DNA of 50,156 bases, taken from NCBI GenBank assembly GCA_043736395.1, contig JAYTCQ010000143.1:1-50156 (forward strand). Direction: 5' to 3'. The stretch is from JAFDVL01 sp043736395 (GTDB lineage: Bacteria > Acidobacteriota > Blastocatellia > RBC074). Both the position numbers and the translations under genes were made by a program. Every line of letters starts with the position of its first letter. Position 1 is the stretch's first letter. Positions 15,313 to 25,217 of the stretch are shown here, piece after piece. The notes beneath the pieces were generated by a model that saw nothing but the letters and a program-made list of their open reading frames with translations, searched no databases and was not told the origin of the DNA.

Positions 15313-16593
15313 TCAATTTAACTTAGCACTACGATCCAGATAATCCAACAGCACATTCGACATCACTTTCACGCCAATCACTAACGATTCCTCATCCGCA
15401 TCAAATTCAGCCGTATGAATCATTCCAGTGATGCCTTTGCTTTTATTGCCGACGCCTAAAAAATAAAAGAAGCCGGGGATGACTTGCTGGAACAGCGAAA
15501 AATCTTCTGCGCCCATTTGTGGATTCGGTACAAATAGATTTTTTTCGCCGAGAATGCGCTTCATTGTCGGCAGCGTCTCCATCACCAATTTCGGATCGTT
15601 GTAGGTCACAGGATTTACCGACGGCGGAATTGATAATTCATACGTTGCGCCGTACGCCGAAGTGATGCCTTTCAAGGTTTGGTCAATCATCGCTTTAGCT
15701 TTCGTGCGTGCGTCTTCGCTGAGCGTGCGCATCGTGCCTTCCATTTTTACTTCGTCGGCGATGATGTTGAAGCGGTTGCCGCCGTGCATGCTGCCGATAG
15801 TGATGACTAACGGGTCTTGCGTATTGATGCGGCGACTGCGAATGGATTGGAGCGCGGTGATGCATTCAGAGGCGACTACGATGGCGTCTACGCCGTCGTG
15901 CGGGTATGCGCCGTGAACTTTTTTGCCGCGAATGGTAATGAGAATTCGATCAGCGGAAGCCATCGCTGCGCCGCTGTTGTATCCGATTTGTCCGACTTCA
16001 ATGTTGGGCATGACGTGCAATCCAAAAATCGCAGAAGGTTTCGGATTTTCGAGTGCGCCTTCATCAATCATCATTTTCGCACCACCATTTTCGCCGAGCG
16101 GAACGCCCTCTTCAGCAGGTTGGAAAATAAACTTGATCGTGCCGTTGAAGAGGCTTCGATTCTTGCTCAGGATTTCTGCCACGCCAAGCTGAACCGTCAT
16201 GTGTACGTCATGTCCGCACGCGTGCTTGACACCGTCGTTTTGCGATTTGTACGGGACATCAATATTTTCCTGAATCGGCAGCGCATCCATATCAGCGCGT
16301 ACGGCAACGACTCCGCCGGGTCTCGCGCCTTTCAGCATTCCGACGACACCGTATTTTCCAACCTGCATTTTGACTTCATCAAAGCCGAAGGAACGTAATT
16401 TTTCGGCGATGTAGGTGGAAGTTTTTTCTTCACGATTGGAAAGCTCAGGATGCTGATGCAAGTAGCGGCGCGTCTCGATAAGTTTGGTACGCAAAGTTTC
16501 AGCAGCCTTCGCGATTTCAGCATCATGCGATGCAAATGTCGGAATGATTGTTAAGCAGAAAATCAAAAAGAAGGTGAAAGATTTTTGGAACAT
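15313..16593 (-). CDS. M20 family amidohydrolase, exported
   Basis: The 426-residue zinc hydrolase belongs to the IAA-amino acid hydrolase/N-acyl amino acid amidohydrolase group of peptidase family M20. A signal peptide (MFQKSFTFFLIFCLTIIPTFA) is followed by the metal motifs VAVRADMDALP, HACGHDVHM and QPAEEG. The dimerisation domain with IRGKKVHGAYPHDGVDAI and the late NPQMGAEDFSLFQ complete the family pattern. The start at 16593 is taken because GAGG lies upstream and the extension before it lacks export features. It probably cleaves N-acylated amino acids or small peptides in the periplasm. The next gene downstream is the AAA ATPase, 35 bases away, so they may share a transcript. Confidence 0.92.
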   Translation of the reverse strand: MFQKSFTFFLIFCLTIIPTFASHDAEIAKAAETLRTKLIETRRYLHQHPELSNREEKTSTYIAEKLRSFGFDEVKMQVGKYGVVGMLKGARPGGVVAVRADMDALPIQENIDVPYKSQNDGVKHACGHDVHMTVQLGVAEILSKNRSLFNGTIKFIFQPAEEGVPLGENGGAKMMIDEGALENPKPSAIFGLHVMPNIEVGQIGYNSGAAMASADRILITIRGKKVHGAYPHDGVDAIVVASECITALQSIRSRRINTQDPLVITIGSMHGGNRFNIIADEVKMEGTMRTLSEDARTKAKAMIDQTLKGITSAYGATYELSIPPSVNPVTYNDPKLVMETLPTMKRILGEKNLFVPNPQMGAEDFSLFQQVIPGFFYFLGVGNKSKGITGMIHTAEFDADEESLVIGVKVMSNVLLDYLDRSAKLN

Positions 16594-16673
16594 GTAAGCC
16601 TCGTGAAATTTATGTACCGTTTGAACTCTTGACGCCTGTTTCATCGAACGTAAATGTATTTGAGCAAACTTTA

Positions 16674-18140
16674 TCAATGACTACAATCGCAACCGCATCC
16701 ATCACAACATCCGTCACAGCAATTACAATCCTTACAGCACAGCTCGCTACAGCATGAATCGCAACCTTGACAGGGATCACAATCGCAGGATGATGGTTTA
16801 TCTTTCCGATCATCCTTATCATTATTATCTTTGATCCTGTCTTCTTTGCGATATGGATAAATATTGCGTTTAGAATTGTTGCAACAACTGCAATCGCAGC
16901 AAATATCGCAGCCGCAGCAATCACATAGATTCCCGCAAAAATCTGCTATGGGAGATGACTTTTTATTGCGTTCGTAAGCTGAATTGCTGAAAGACGTTAG
17001 GGTGGAAATCACTGCTGTTGGAATTGCGCCGAGGAACATCAGATTTACACTCAAGCCTAAACAATCACGCCACGAATTAAGTTGTTGCTGCGGGAAGAAA
17101 AAAATTGTCGCGGTGACTAAGGCAAAAATAAAAGGAATTTTCCACTGCGAAAAGGTTCCGCAATTCATCAACTCCTGTGCAGTTAGATTTTTCCCGATGG
17201 CGTGTGCATTGCTCCATCTTTCCCGCATTGAATAACGGCGCGGCGTACATTTAATCACAGGCAGCGACAAAGAAAGTTTGCGTGCGAGATTCCCGGTTAC
17301 GCGTTCTCGGAAATATTTGCGAGTCGTTTCAGGTAAAGGTAATTGGTCAATTCCATTAAGAATTTCTGCTTCAATATTTTGTAAAATTTCTGTGACTTGT
17401 CGGCGTTGCGCGGAAGTGAATTTTATTTCCGACCAATGATAAAGCGCACGAAAAGCATTGAATTCATTAGCGCGAAAATCTTTTTCGTAATCTTCGTACG
17501 CATCCAATAAATAAATCAATCGCCCAAAATCGTAGCCCAATTGAAAGAGAGTTGGCTGAAGATTTTCAAGTTGTAACAGCGTCGCTCCGTGCCTGAAAAA
17601 TAAGGCTGTTGCCTGTGCTGTAGCGTGTGACAAATATTCCAAAGCCTCAACTTTTTTCGAGCAATTTTCAGCCGCAATAATTTTCCCTTCGCGCTGATCC
17701 TGTAAATGTTGGAGCGACCATAATTCTTCCAGCGGGAATTTCCAACCGCGTAATTTTTCTTCCGCCTGACGAAACGGAGAAGCAAAAAAACGATTCGCCA
17801 TCCGCCATTTTAATTTTCCTGCATCAATGACTTGATCGTTAATTTTGAAAGCCGTCAGCAAAATGTTGGAAGTCGCCGCAAAATTTAATGGTAACGGGAA
17901 TGCATTTTTTTCTGGCAGAGTAACGCAGCTCCAGGAATGATACGCCGCATCCCAAAGCTGCATATTTTCATTGCGTAACGCCGATAACAATTCGCCCAAA
18001 AATACTGCATCGTGATTCAGCAGCATGCGCGCGGTCTGCCCGAATTCACTGCCTAACGTCTTACACGTGCCGCAATAATGCAGCCGATGATTTTGCTTTT
18101 GCGCAGTGCTCGAATGGCGAGGTTTTAATAATCCGTACAT
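16674..18140 (-). CDS. DUF5685-like protein with Cys-rich C-terminal tail
   Basis: The 488-residue protein starts MYGLLKPRHSSTAQKQNHRL and has YCGTCKTLGSEFG (CxxC) near residue 23, as in DUF5685 proteins. The next ~300 residues are largely helical, with acidic LIYLLDAYEDYEKDF near residue 215 recalling isoprenoid-synthase-like helices. Two membrane helices lie near 335-385. The tail (about 395-488) carries 26 cysteines in CC, CDC and CGC patterns, separated by an Asp/Lys-rich spacer. The tail suggests metal binding or oxidative cross-linking. It is located in an operon-like run with a DUF962 protein. A link to the MNIO enzyme elsewhere in the window is possible but unproven. Function unknown. 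Confidence 0.75.
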   Translation of the reverse strand: MYGLLKPRHSSTAQKQNHRLHYCGTCKTLGSEFGQTARMLLNHDAVFLGELLSALRNENMQLWDAAYHSWSCVTLPEKNAFPLPLNFAATSNILLTAFKINDQVIDAGKLKWRMANRFFASPFRQAEEKLRGWKFPLEELWSLQHLQDQREGKIIAAENCSKKVEALEYLSHATAQATALFFRHGATLLQLENLQPTLFQLGYDFGRLIYLLDAYEDYEKDFRANEFNAFRALYHWSEIKFTSAQRRQVTEILQNIEAEILNGIDQLPLPETTRKYFRERVTGNLARKLSLSLPVIKCTPRRYSMRERWSNAHAIGKNLTAQELMNCGTFSQWKIPFIFALVTATIFFFPQQQLNSWRDCLGLSVNLMFLGAIPTAVISTLTSFSNSAYERNKKSSPIADFCGNLCDCCGCDICCDCSCCNNSKRNIYPYRKEDRIKDNNDKDDRKDKPSSCDCDPCQGCDSCCSELCCKDCNCCDGCCDGCGCDCSH

Positions 18141-18166
18141 GTAAATTTCGTGGGGGCGAAACAGGA

Positions 18167-18496
18167 TTAATTGACGTTCGCGCGTTTCAGCTCATCGTTA
18201 ATCGTGCCCGTCAGCATGCAGTACCACATTTTCCAGTCCCCCATCAACGACCATAGCAGGTAGCTGAAACTGGCAGGTTTATTCTGTTCAATACAGAAAT
18301 GCCCTGCCCAGGCACAGCCGTACCCACAAAGTAATGCCAACGGCAAATACCAAAGATTTAGCGTAAACAAAAACATAACGAACACGGCCAAGCCAAGGCT
18401 GGAGCCAATAAAATGCAGCAGCCGATTGGTTTCGTCGCGATGTTCGCTTAAGTAAAACGGCCAGAATTCTTCAAAACAGGTGATTTGATTTTTCAT
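18167..18496 (-). CDS. DUF962/Mpo1-like membrane protein
   Basis: The 109-residue protein matches the DUF962 (Mpo1-like) pattern: FEEFWPFYLSEHRDETNRLLHFIG at the N-terminus, two to three hydrophobic segments (about residues 30-65 and 80-95), and the histidines HRDETNRLLH and GHF that are typical of the family. Yeast Mpo1 is an iron-dependent dioxygenase of 2-hydroxy fatty acids; bacterial roles are not well known. The ATG at 18496 follows GGAG. It precedes the Cys-tailed DUF5685-like gene with a gap of 26 bases and the same orientation, so they are probably co-transcribed. Confidence 0.82.
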   Translation of the reverse strand: MKNQITCFEEFWPFYLSEHRDETNRLLHFIGSSLGLAVFVMFLFTLNLWYLPLALLCGYGCAWAGHFCIEQNKPASFSYLLWSLMGDWKMWYCMLTGTINDELKRANVN

Positions 18497-18587
18497 GAGG
18501 TGCTCCAGGGGAAGCGAATAAATCTTACACGTTTTTAGCTTTGGGTTCTAGTGTGTGTGAAGGCATGGAGTACATGCTTCAGCTTAG

Positions 18588-18610
18588 TTTTACGGTGGCG
18601 CACTGTAAAA
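18588..18610 (-). terminator. 10-bp hairpin downstream of the SelA-like gene
   Basis: Arms 18588-18597 and 18601-18610 pair around a 3-base loop, with one G-T position. It begins ten bases past the stop of the gene at 18620. There is no T run on the minus strand, so it may be a weak or Rho-assisted terminator. Confidence 0.45.
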
Positions 18611-18619
18611 CCAATGCAC

Positions 18620-19825
18620 CTACCCCTTAATAACTTCTTTCAATCGCTTCACCACAATTTCCGTTTCGCCAGGTTGCATTTGCCAAACGCCGACGCCGAC
18701 TTCTTGCGTCGCGGCAGCAGCGGGTGAAGATGACGGCATTAATTCAATCGAAGGTTTGCCTTCGCGTAATTGTTTGCGTACGTCATCGGCAATGAGATTC
18801 AGCGTCGCTTTATCCCAGGTGATTTTTACGGTAGGCACGTGGTTCGCAATTGGTGGAACGTAGACTTCGGTTTTGACGGATTTTACTTTTGTCAGGCTTG
18901 CAGCAACAGTATTCGCGCGGCGTTCCCATTCTTTCCATTCGGCTTCGGCGTCACGTTTGATGAAGGATTCCAGCGCGACCATCATGCCGAGCAATTCTTC
19001 TTTATTCACCTTCATTCCGCGTCCAATCGTATCGCCGTTCGGAGGCGCGCACATTCGTGCGGCTTCGATAATTTCTTTGCGTCCGAGCAACAAGCCTGCG
19101 CTTTGCGGGCCGCGAATTCCTTTGCCGCCGGAAAAGGCTACGAGGTCGAAGCCCATCTTTGTGTGCTTCCATAAATTTTCTGTCGGAGGCACATCCGCTG
19201 CGCAATCAATCAATGTTGGCAGACTATGTTTTTTTGCCAGTGCGACAAATTCTTCTGCTTTAATTTTTCCTTTTGGTTCGGCGTCATTGAAGAAAAACAT
19301 CATGGCGGTTTTATCGTTGATGGCACGTTCTAAATCTTCCGTAGTTTCGACTTCAATCATTTTCACACCGCAATTGCGAATGGCGTGATCGTATCCGACG
19401 CGGTGCGTTTTCTGAATGATGACTTCGCTTTTCATCCCTGTGAGATCAGGCAAATTTGTGATGTGTGCAGGATTCTTTTTCGTGAGTACGCCTGCGGTTG
19501 CCAGCGTCAATGCAGACGCTGCGCCGGACGTGACCATCGCGGCATCTGCGTGAACTAATTCAGCGATGCGTTTGCCCACGGCGTCGTGCAATTCATTCAG
19601 CGAAACAAAATGTTTGGACGAATAATTGATCGCGTCTATCGCTTCCTGTCGCATCAACGAAGCCGTAAACATAGTGTACGTTCCGGCAGCATTAATGAAT
19701 GTGCGGACGCCGAGTTCCTTAAAATAATCGCGTCCGTTCGGAGCAGCAACAGCGGATGCGCCGAAGACTCCGCCGATGAACGGGAGGCTGGAAAGTGTTT
19801 GCAAAAAATTACGACGGTTGGGCAT
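18620..19825 (-). CDS. Tat-exported SelA-like PLP enzyme
   Basis: This 401-residue enzyme of the SelA/DgaE-like fold-type I family has a twin-arginine signal (MPNRRNFLQTLSSLPFIGG), so it is probably exported folded with its cofactor. The PLP region shows TSGAASALTLATAGVLT (99-115), the aspartate in TLIDCAAD (204-211) and the Schiff-base lysine K235 in FSGGKGIRGPQSAG. Relatives act as seryl-tRNA(Sec) selenium transferase-like lyases or D-glucosaminate-6-phosphate ammonia-lyases. Exported, Tat-dependent members have no settled function. GGTGATTT precedes the ATG at 19825. It follows the CocE-type hydrolase gene by 24 bases on the same strand, which suggests a joint periplasmic catabolic role. 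Confidence 0.85.
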   Translation of the reverse strand: MPNRRNFLQTLSSLPFIGGVFGASAVAAPNGRDYFKELGVRTFINAAGTYTMFTASLMRQEAIDAINYSSKHFVSLNELHDAVGKRIAELVHADAAMVTSGAASALTLATAGVLTKKNPAHITNLPDLTGMKSEVIIQKTHRVGYDHAIRNCGVKMIEVETTEDLERAINDKTAMMFFFNDAEPKGKIKAEEFVALAKKHSLPTLIDCAADVPPTENLWKHTKMGFDLVAFSGGKGIRGPQSAGLLLGRKEIIEAARMCAPPNGDTIGRGMKVNKEELLGMMVALESFIKRDAEAEWKEWERRANTVAASLTKVKSVKTEVYVPPIANHVPTVKITWDKATLNLIADDVRKQLREGKPSIELMPSSSPAAAATQEVGVGVWQMQPGETEIVVKRLKEVIKG

Positions 19826-19849
19826 AAATCACCTGCTTTGAATTTTGAA

Positions 19850-21658
19850 TTACTTACTTTTTGGAAGCGGTACGACGGGCAGCAAAATATGCGATGCGCG
19901 TTGTGCCGAATGAAAAATTGTTTGCTTGGCGACGCGAACTTTTGCGGATGTACCGAACGCTTCGCCCGTATTCGGATTACGATCAAATTGTGGAAAATGT
20001 GAACTGGTGATGTCAACCCGCAAACGATGTCCGGGCAAAAATACATTCGCGGTTCCGACTAAATCAACGTCGTATTCATAGACTTCGTTGGGCTTCAACA
20101 GCTGCGGTTTGTCTACGCCGTTGCGATAACGAGCGCGCATAATTCCTTCGCAAATGTTGAAGGCAAATCCATCGGGAGCGACATCAATGAGCTTCACGAC
20201 CCAATCCGTATCGAGTCCATTAGTTGCGGCGAAGAGCTTCATTTTGACTGGCCCGGCAATCGCCATTGCTTGCGTGAAAGCTTCGCTGGTATAGCTCAAA
20301 ATGTCGTCACGTTTTGCGAGCGGACGCTGATCTTTTGGGCCTGCAAGTGTTGGCGTACCGCAACAATTATTTCCGCCCAGCGTTGGTACGGGATTATTTG
20401 GATCATACGAATATTGATCGCTGGCAGCACCGTTGGAAATTTTTTCGCTGATGCGTCCGTTGCCAGCGGCGGTGTTCGCTGCGCCATCGCTGGTCAAATA
20501 ATACGGCGTGAATTTTGTGCCGGGGATGGGCCAATCCTGTTCGTGTTGCCATTGATTGACGCCCATGTAAAAAATTTCGACGGGGGGCAATTTTTCAAGT
20601 CCGTTCTCAATGCCTTTCACGTAACGATCAAACCATTTGAGTTCGGTTTCAAATTGCACGCGATTGTTGGCGGCTCCGAAATCCACGTCGCCGTATTTTT
20701 GCGTCGGTCCGTGTCCCCAGGCACCGATAATCATGCGTGAATTTTTGCGGACATTTTCATTCGCGCCGTGTTTGCGCACGCCTACGAATCCGTTGATTGT
20801 GCCTTGCAAAAAAATGTCGAACCATCCGCCGCTGGTATGCACCGGAACATTGATTTTATTGAATGATTCTTCGTCACTGATTTTTTTCCAGTAACTGTCG
20901 TAATCAGGATGCGCAATCCAATCGCGGTAATGTTGTACGGCGTAACCTGCGCTCAATAAATCGCCGTCAATTAACGGCAAATGCGGCAGGATTTTTTCGT
21001 ATTTCAATTCGGGCGGAGAGAAATTTTCGGTGTGAAAATATTGCGGGAGCATGATCCGGTTCGGCATCCGCACTACGCCCCAACCGTAATTGAACGACAA
21101 CCGCCACGCGCCGTTCAGCGTGATCCAATCCCGATAAATATTGGTCGAAGCGAGTGCCGGAAACATCGCGACTAAATTCGGCGGTTGCAATTTTCCTGCG
21201 GCCCATTGTACGTGACCCAGATACGATCCGCCCTGCGTAGCGACTTTGCCATTTGACCAATCTTGTTTTGACGCCCATTGAATTGTGTCGTAGCCGTCTT
21301 CGGCTTCGGTGCGAAACGGTTCCCATTTGCCTTCGGATTCATAGCGTCCGCGCACGTCATTCATCACTGCGGCATAGCCGTGCTGCGCAAATTTTATGAG
21401 AGATTCATGCGCGCCATCGCGTTGCACTCCATAAGGCGTCCGCACAATCAGCGTCGGATATTTTCCTGGAGCAGCAGGCAGATAAACATCGCCGTAAAGC
21501 TTCACGCCATCGCGCATAGGAATTTCGCGGTGACGGAGAATTTTGATTTCTTCGGGAGCGGCGTATGTTTTTCGGGGCATGAAGATAGTAGCGATTGCAA
21601 TGAGCAATCCCGCTAAAAACAAGGCAGCAATAATCTTTTTCACAATCATTTTCCCCAT
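19850..21658 (-). CDS. CocE/NonD family hydrolase (X-Pro dipeptidyl-peptidase S15)
   Basis: The ~600-residue alpha/beta-hydrolase has the S15/CocE layout. An N-terminal helix (IIAALFLAGLLIAIATIF) precedes the catalytic domain with VRTPYGVQRDG, VMNDVRGRYESEGKW and the nucleophile motif GGSYLG. Downstream are the SGGWFDIFLQG and GAWGHGPTQ regions, the latter with the expected active-site histidine, and a C-terminal jelly-roll domain (DVAPDGFAFNICEG, LRVDITSSHFPQFDRNP). It likely cleaves esters, amides or beta-lactam-like acyl bonds outside the cytoplasm. The frame extends to 21682 but that part encodes the adjacent inverted repeat. The start is either 21658 or 21649 (MIVKK, with GGGGA close by). 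Confidence 0.88.
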   Translation of the reverse strand: MGKMIVKKIIAALFLAGLLIAIATIFMPRKTYAAPEEIKILRHREIPMRDGVKLYGDVYLPAAPGKYPTLIVRTPYGVQRDGAHESLIKFAQHGYAAVMNDVRGRYESEGKWEPFRTEAEDGYDTIQWASKQDWSNGKVATQGGSYLGHVQWAAGKLQPPNLVAMFPALASTNIYRDWITLNGAWRLSFNYGWGVVRMPNRIMLPQYFHTENFSPPELKYEKILPHLPLIDGDLLSAGYAVQHYRDWIAHPDYDSYWKKISDEESFNKINVPVHTSGGWFDIFLQGTINGFVGVRKHGANENVRKNSRMIIGAWGHGPTQKYGDVDFGAANNRVQFETELKWFDRYVKGIENGLEKLPPVEIFYMGVNQWQHEQDWPIPGTKFTPYYLTSDGAANTAAGNGRISEKISNGAASDQYSYDPNNPVPTLGGNNCCGTPTLAGPKDQRPLAKRDDILSYTSEAFTQAMAIAGPVKMKLFAATNGLDTDWVVKLIDVAPDGFAFNICEGIMRARYRNGVDKPQLLKPNEVYEYDVDLVGTANVFLPGHRLRVDITSSHFPQFDRNPNTGEAFGTSAKVRVAKQTIFHSAQRASHILLPVVPLPKSK

Positions 21659-21671
21659 CGAAAACAAGCGC

Positions 21672-21733
21672 CAAGAGTACAAGCTTTAGCTTGTTTTCTT
21701 CAGTGCGGAAACAAGCTAAAGCTTGTACTCTTG
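21672..21733. repeat. 25-bp perfect inverted repeat
   Basis: Bases 21672-21696 and 21709-21733 are exact reverse complements around a 12-base loop; each arm contains AAGCTTTAGCTTGT. The hairpin lies between the stop of the TonB-dependent receptor gene and the hydrolase start, and could end the receptor transcript. Confidence 0.92.
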
Positions 21734-21743
21734 ACGCCTGCTC

Positions 21744-24700
21744 TCAGAATAATAATTTCAACCCAAACTGCATTTGGCGCATTGGGGCGACCAGGCTCGT
21801 GATCGCTCCGGGTCCACGTGATGCCGTGATTTGCGTTGGGAACGCGCCGTTTGCGGCGGCGGGCAAAAACGCCGGAGCACCATTCAAACCGTTGTTCGGT
21901 ATGCCAAATTGCGGCGTGTTAAAGATATTGAAAATCTCCGTACGGAATTGCAGCTTCACTTTTTCTTTGAACATAATATTTTTCAGCAACGAAAAATCTA
22001 CGTTCTTAAATCCGGGACCTTCCAGCACGGCGTGACCCGCGCTGCCGTAATGACAGAACTGCGCCAGATACGCATTGCGTGTGACACCTGCTGCATCGGT
22101 TCCACCGGGCTGGGCACAAGTAACGACACGATACGCATCAGGGTTGTACCATTTATCTACGGTGGGATTGTCGAGTTTCGGATTGCCAATCAAATCAGGT
22201 CGGACGTGACCTTCAATTGTATTGATCGTATTACCTTGTGTAACTGAAAACGGCAGTCCCGTCCGCAGCACCATAATGCCGTTGACTTGCCAGCCGCCGA
22301 AAATATGTTTTCCGGCATTTTCTTTGAACGCTGAAATTGTTGGCAGTTCATAGAGTGTGCTGAAAACCAAACTATGTTGGAAATCAAATCCGTAGCGCGT
22401 TTTTTCGGAAGCACGATCCTTGGGATTTTGATACGAATTCGGAATCGCGCCACCAGCTTCGTTGCGTCCGTAGCCTTCGCCCATCGCGCGTCCCCACGTG
22501 TATGAAAGATTCATCGAAAAGCCTGCGCTGAAGCGTTTCTGCGCATTGACTTGCAACGCGTGATACCACGAATTGCCATCCGAACTCAGCCACCGCAAAC
22601 GATTCAACGGACGTGTCGGGCCGCCTACACCATCAGCAAATGTCGGGATCGGTCGGCGTCCACCGGGGTTCGCCAAAATCGAAGGCGCAGGCGCATTTAA
22701 TTCTATCGTTTGATCCAGATGCGTGCCTTTGTTGCCAACGTAGCCAACTGTCAACACAGTATCGAACGGCAAGCGACGCTGCACATCCAGGCTCCATTGG
22801 CTGACATAAGGTTGATTGTTCGCGGGGTCAAGAGCGTTGATGCCAGTCGCGCTGGTCTGGCTGACGACGCCAAAGGGCGCAGCAAAGGTCAGGATCGGTT
22901 GCGTCGCGGCATTGGTGATTTTGCCGCCTGTCGCAGAATTCGCAAAATTTGCCGTGCCGGATTTCGGCGGATTCAAATTCAAAATCGTGTAGTTATTCAA
23001 CTGATGCACGTTGTAATAAATTCCGAACCCTCCTCGCAAAACCCAATTGTCGGAAGGGCGATACGCAATGCCGAGGCGCGGTAAAAATTGTTTTTTGCTT
23101 GGCTTGTAAAAGGCATATTCAGTGCCGATATTTGGAATGACTGTGGGCAATCCATTCGTGCGTTCCGTCAGGCTCAGGCTGCGCCACAAACCCTTGATGT
23201 CCACGGCGGCAGTGTTGTATTCCCAGCGCACACCGAGGTTGAGCGTGAGCTTGCGCGAAGCTTTCCAATCATCAGTGATGTAACCCGCGACACGATTTTG
23301 ACGGGTTTCGGTGAGCGGCAAACCTTCGGGCGTTCCGGTCGCGCTGGGGTAGCCCAGCAGGAACGCGGCGAATCCAGTGCCAGCAATATCACCGTTGAAA
23401 TTTAAATTTCCGCGCGGCGTGTTCGCTGCGCCGCGAAAAAGTCGAACGTTACGAAAATCGAAACCGAATTTGATGCTGTGTGCGCCACGACTCCACGTCA
23501 CGTTGTCGTTAATTTGATGCAAATTGTTGAAGTCGAATCCGTTGCCGCCGTCCTGTTCTGAAAGCGTAGAAAAACCATTGACCGCAATCGTCGGCACACC
23601 TGTTTCGCGTGGTGTGAATTTGCGATTTCCGTCGTTGACTACGCGAAATCCCGTCAGTCCGAGCGCTTCCAAATCAAAGCTCGTATTCGCACGTTCATTC
23701 AAGGTGTTATCCACCGAGCGATTGTATCCATAGCGCAATTCGTTGATGAGACTTGGCGATAAGATGTGAATCCATCCCGTGGCGATATTTTGATTTCGTC
23801 CGGCGACGAAGTATTTGAAATTCGGATTGTCGCCAGGCGTGACGTTGTACACGACATCATTGAACGCATAGCGTCCGAAAATTTTATCTTTCTCAGAAAA
23901 ATTGTGATCTATGCGCGCAAAGAGTTGTTCATCGTCGAGGGTGCGACGTTCTGATCCGGTGTAGTTGAATCCGGTCAATGGATTCGCATTGACGCGTTGC
24001 GGCTCCGGCCAAAATTTCATCAGTTCTTTGGCGGAATTTGAAATGCGAGAAGCTGGAATAATGTTTCCGGCAAATTCTACGCCCGTGATCGGGTCTACAA
24101 TTTTGATCGGAGTCGGAAGAGCGAGCAGTGAACTGAAATCTCCCGTGCGAAACGCTGCGGTTGGATGATTGGCGGATTGCGCCAGCCCGCCCTGACGCCG
24201 CAACCGACGTTCATAATTCGCCATGAAAAATGTTTTGTTGTGTCCGTCATACAATTTCGGAATCATCACGGGACCGGAAAAGACACCACCGAAATTGTTT
24301 TGTCGTAAGGTGTCTTTTTTGATTCGCGTAGTCGTCGTGTTGAAATAATTCTGGAAAAAATTCTCCGCATCAAAAACATCATTGCGGGCGAATTCAAATA
24401 ACGAACCATGAAAATTATTCGTCCCGGACTTCGTCACGATAATGATTTGCGCTCCAGCATTAAATCCGTATTCTGCCGAATAGCTGCCTGCTAAAACTTT
24501 GAATTCCTGCACGGCTTCGACCGAAGGGCTGAACGGAATCGTATTCACCCGTGCTTCCGTAGCGACGACGCCGTCCAGCGTCGCGTGTTGATTTGTTTCG
24601 CGCTGTCCATTCGCGACAAACGCCAAACCTACGCCGGGAATCGGTACGCCGTTGGAGCCTTGCCGTTGTCCGAAGCCTTGTCCATCCGTGCCGGAACGCG

Positions 24701-25217
24701 GGCCGTATTGCACACCGGGTTGCAAAATCGCTAACGCGCCGAGGTTGCGATTGTTGAGCGGTAATTCTTCGACGCGGCGTTGTTCGATGGTTTGTCCGAG
24801 CGTGGCGTCATCGGTTTTTAGCACGGTGGTATCGGCAGTGACTTCGATGCGTTCAGTGGTAGCTCCTACTTGAAGCGCAAAATCCGCACGAACTTTTTCA
24901 TTAATCTGCACCGTGATATTTCGCCGCACTTCCTGCTTGAATCCATTGGCTTCGATGGTGATGTCGTAGGTTCCGACATCAATCAACGGGAAACTGAAAT
25001 CGCCAGTTGAAGACGAAGTGGTCTCACGCTTCTGACCCGTTTGCGTATTCGTGGCTGTGACTTTTGCGCCAGGCAGAACTGCGCCCGCCGCGTCACTGAT
25101 GGAACCTAAAAGTGTAGTGGATGTCGTCTGCGCTGAAGAATTCACAACGCAGAAAGAAAGGGCAAAAACGAAAACGCTGAGCCAGAAACAGCCGCGTTTG
25201 ATAGCAATAGTTGACAT
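21744..25217 (-). CDS. TonB-dependent receptor, Oar-like with CarboxypepD_reg domain
   Basis: This 1157-residue outer-membrane protein has a signal peptide ending near NSSAQ. A carboxypeptidase-regulatory-like beta-sandwich follows (GSISDAAGAVLPGAKVTATN to about residue 105), then a plug domain (LPLNNRNLGALAILQPGVQYG) and a long 22-strand barrel ending in the aromatic QFGLKLLF. Such Oar-like receptors are greatly expanded in Acidobacteriota, where they are thought to import large or polymeric substrates. The ATG at 25217 follows GGAGG by five bases; the frame extends to 25367 without a binding site. It is transcribed toward the CocE hydrolase and SelA-like enzyme, and the group may serve uptake and degradation of an unknown substrate. 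Confidence 0.93.
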   Translation of the reverse strand: MSTIAIKRGCFWLSVFVFALSFCVVNSSAQTTSTTLLGSISDAAGAVLPGAKVTATNTQTGQKRETTSSSTGDFSFPLIDVGTYDITIEANGFKQEVRRNITVQINEKVRADFALQVGATTERIEVTADTTVLKTDDATLGQTIEQRRVEELPLNNRNLGALAILQPGVQYGPRSGTDGQGFGQRQGSNGVPIPGVGLAFVANGQRETNQHATLDGVVATEARVNTIPFSPSVEAVQEFKVLAGSYSAEYGFNAGAQIIIVTKSGTNNFHGSLFEFARNDVFDAENFFQNYFNTTTTRIKKDTLRQNNFGGVFSGPVMIPKLYDGHNKTFFMANYERRLRRQGGLAQSANHPTAAFRTGDFSSLLALPTPIKIVDPITGVEFAGNIIPASRISNSAKELMKFWPEPQRVNANPLTGFNYTGSERRTLDDEQLFARIDHNFSEKDKIFGRYAFNDVVYNVTPGDNPNFKYFVAGRNQNIATGWIHILSPSLINELRYGYNRSVDNTLNERANTSFDLEALGLTGFRVVNDGNRKFTPRETGVPTIAVNGFSTLSEQDGGNGFDFNNLHQINDNVTWSRGAHSIKFGFDFRNVRLFRGAANTPRGNLNFNGDIAGTGFAAFLLGYPSATGTPEGLPLTETRQNRVAGYITDDWKASRKLTLNLGVRWEYNTAAVDIKGLWRSLSLTERTNGLPTVIPNIGTEYAFYKPSKKQFLPRLGIAYRPSDNWVLRGGFGIYYNVHQLNNYTILNLNPPKSGTANFANSATGGKITNAATQPILTFAAPFGVVSQTSATGINALDPANNQPYVSQWSLDVQRRLPFDTVLTVGYVGNKGTHLDQTIELNAPAPSILANPGGRRPIPTFADGVGGPTRPLNRLRWLSSDGNSWYHALQVNAQKRFSAGFSMNLSYTWGRAMGEGYGRNEAGGAIPNSYQNPKDRASEKTRYGFDFQHSLVFSTLYELPTISAFKENAGKHIFGGWQVNGIMVLRTGLPFSVTQGNTINTIEGHVRPDLIGNPKLDNPTVDKWYNPDAYRVVTCAQPGGTDAAGVTRNAYLAQFCHYGSAGHAVLEGPGFKNVDFSLLKNIMFKEKVKLQFRTEIFNIFNTPQFGIPNNGLNGAPAFLPAAANGAFPTQITASRGPGAITSLVAPMRQMQFGLKLLF

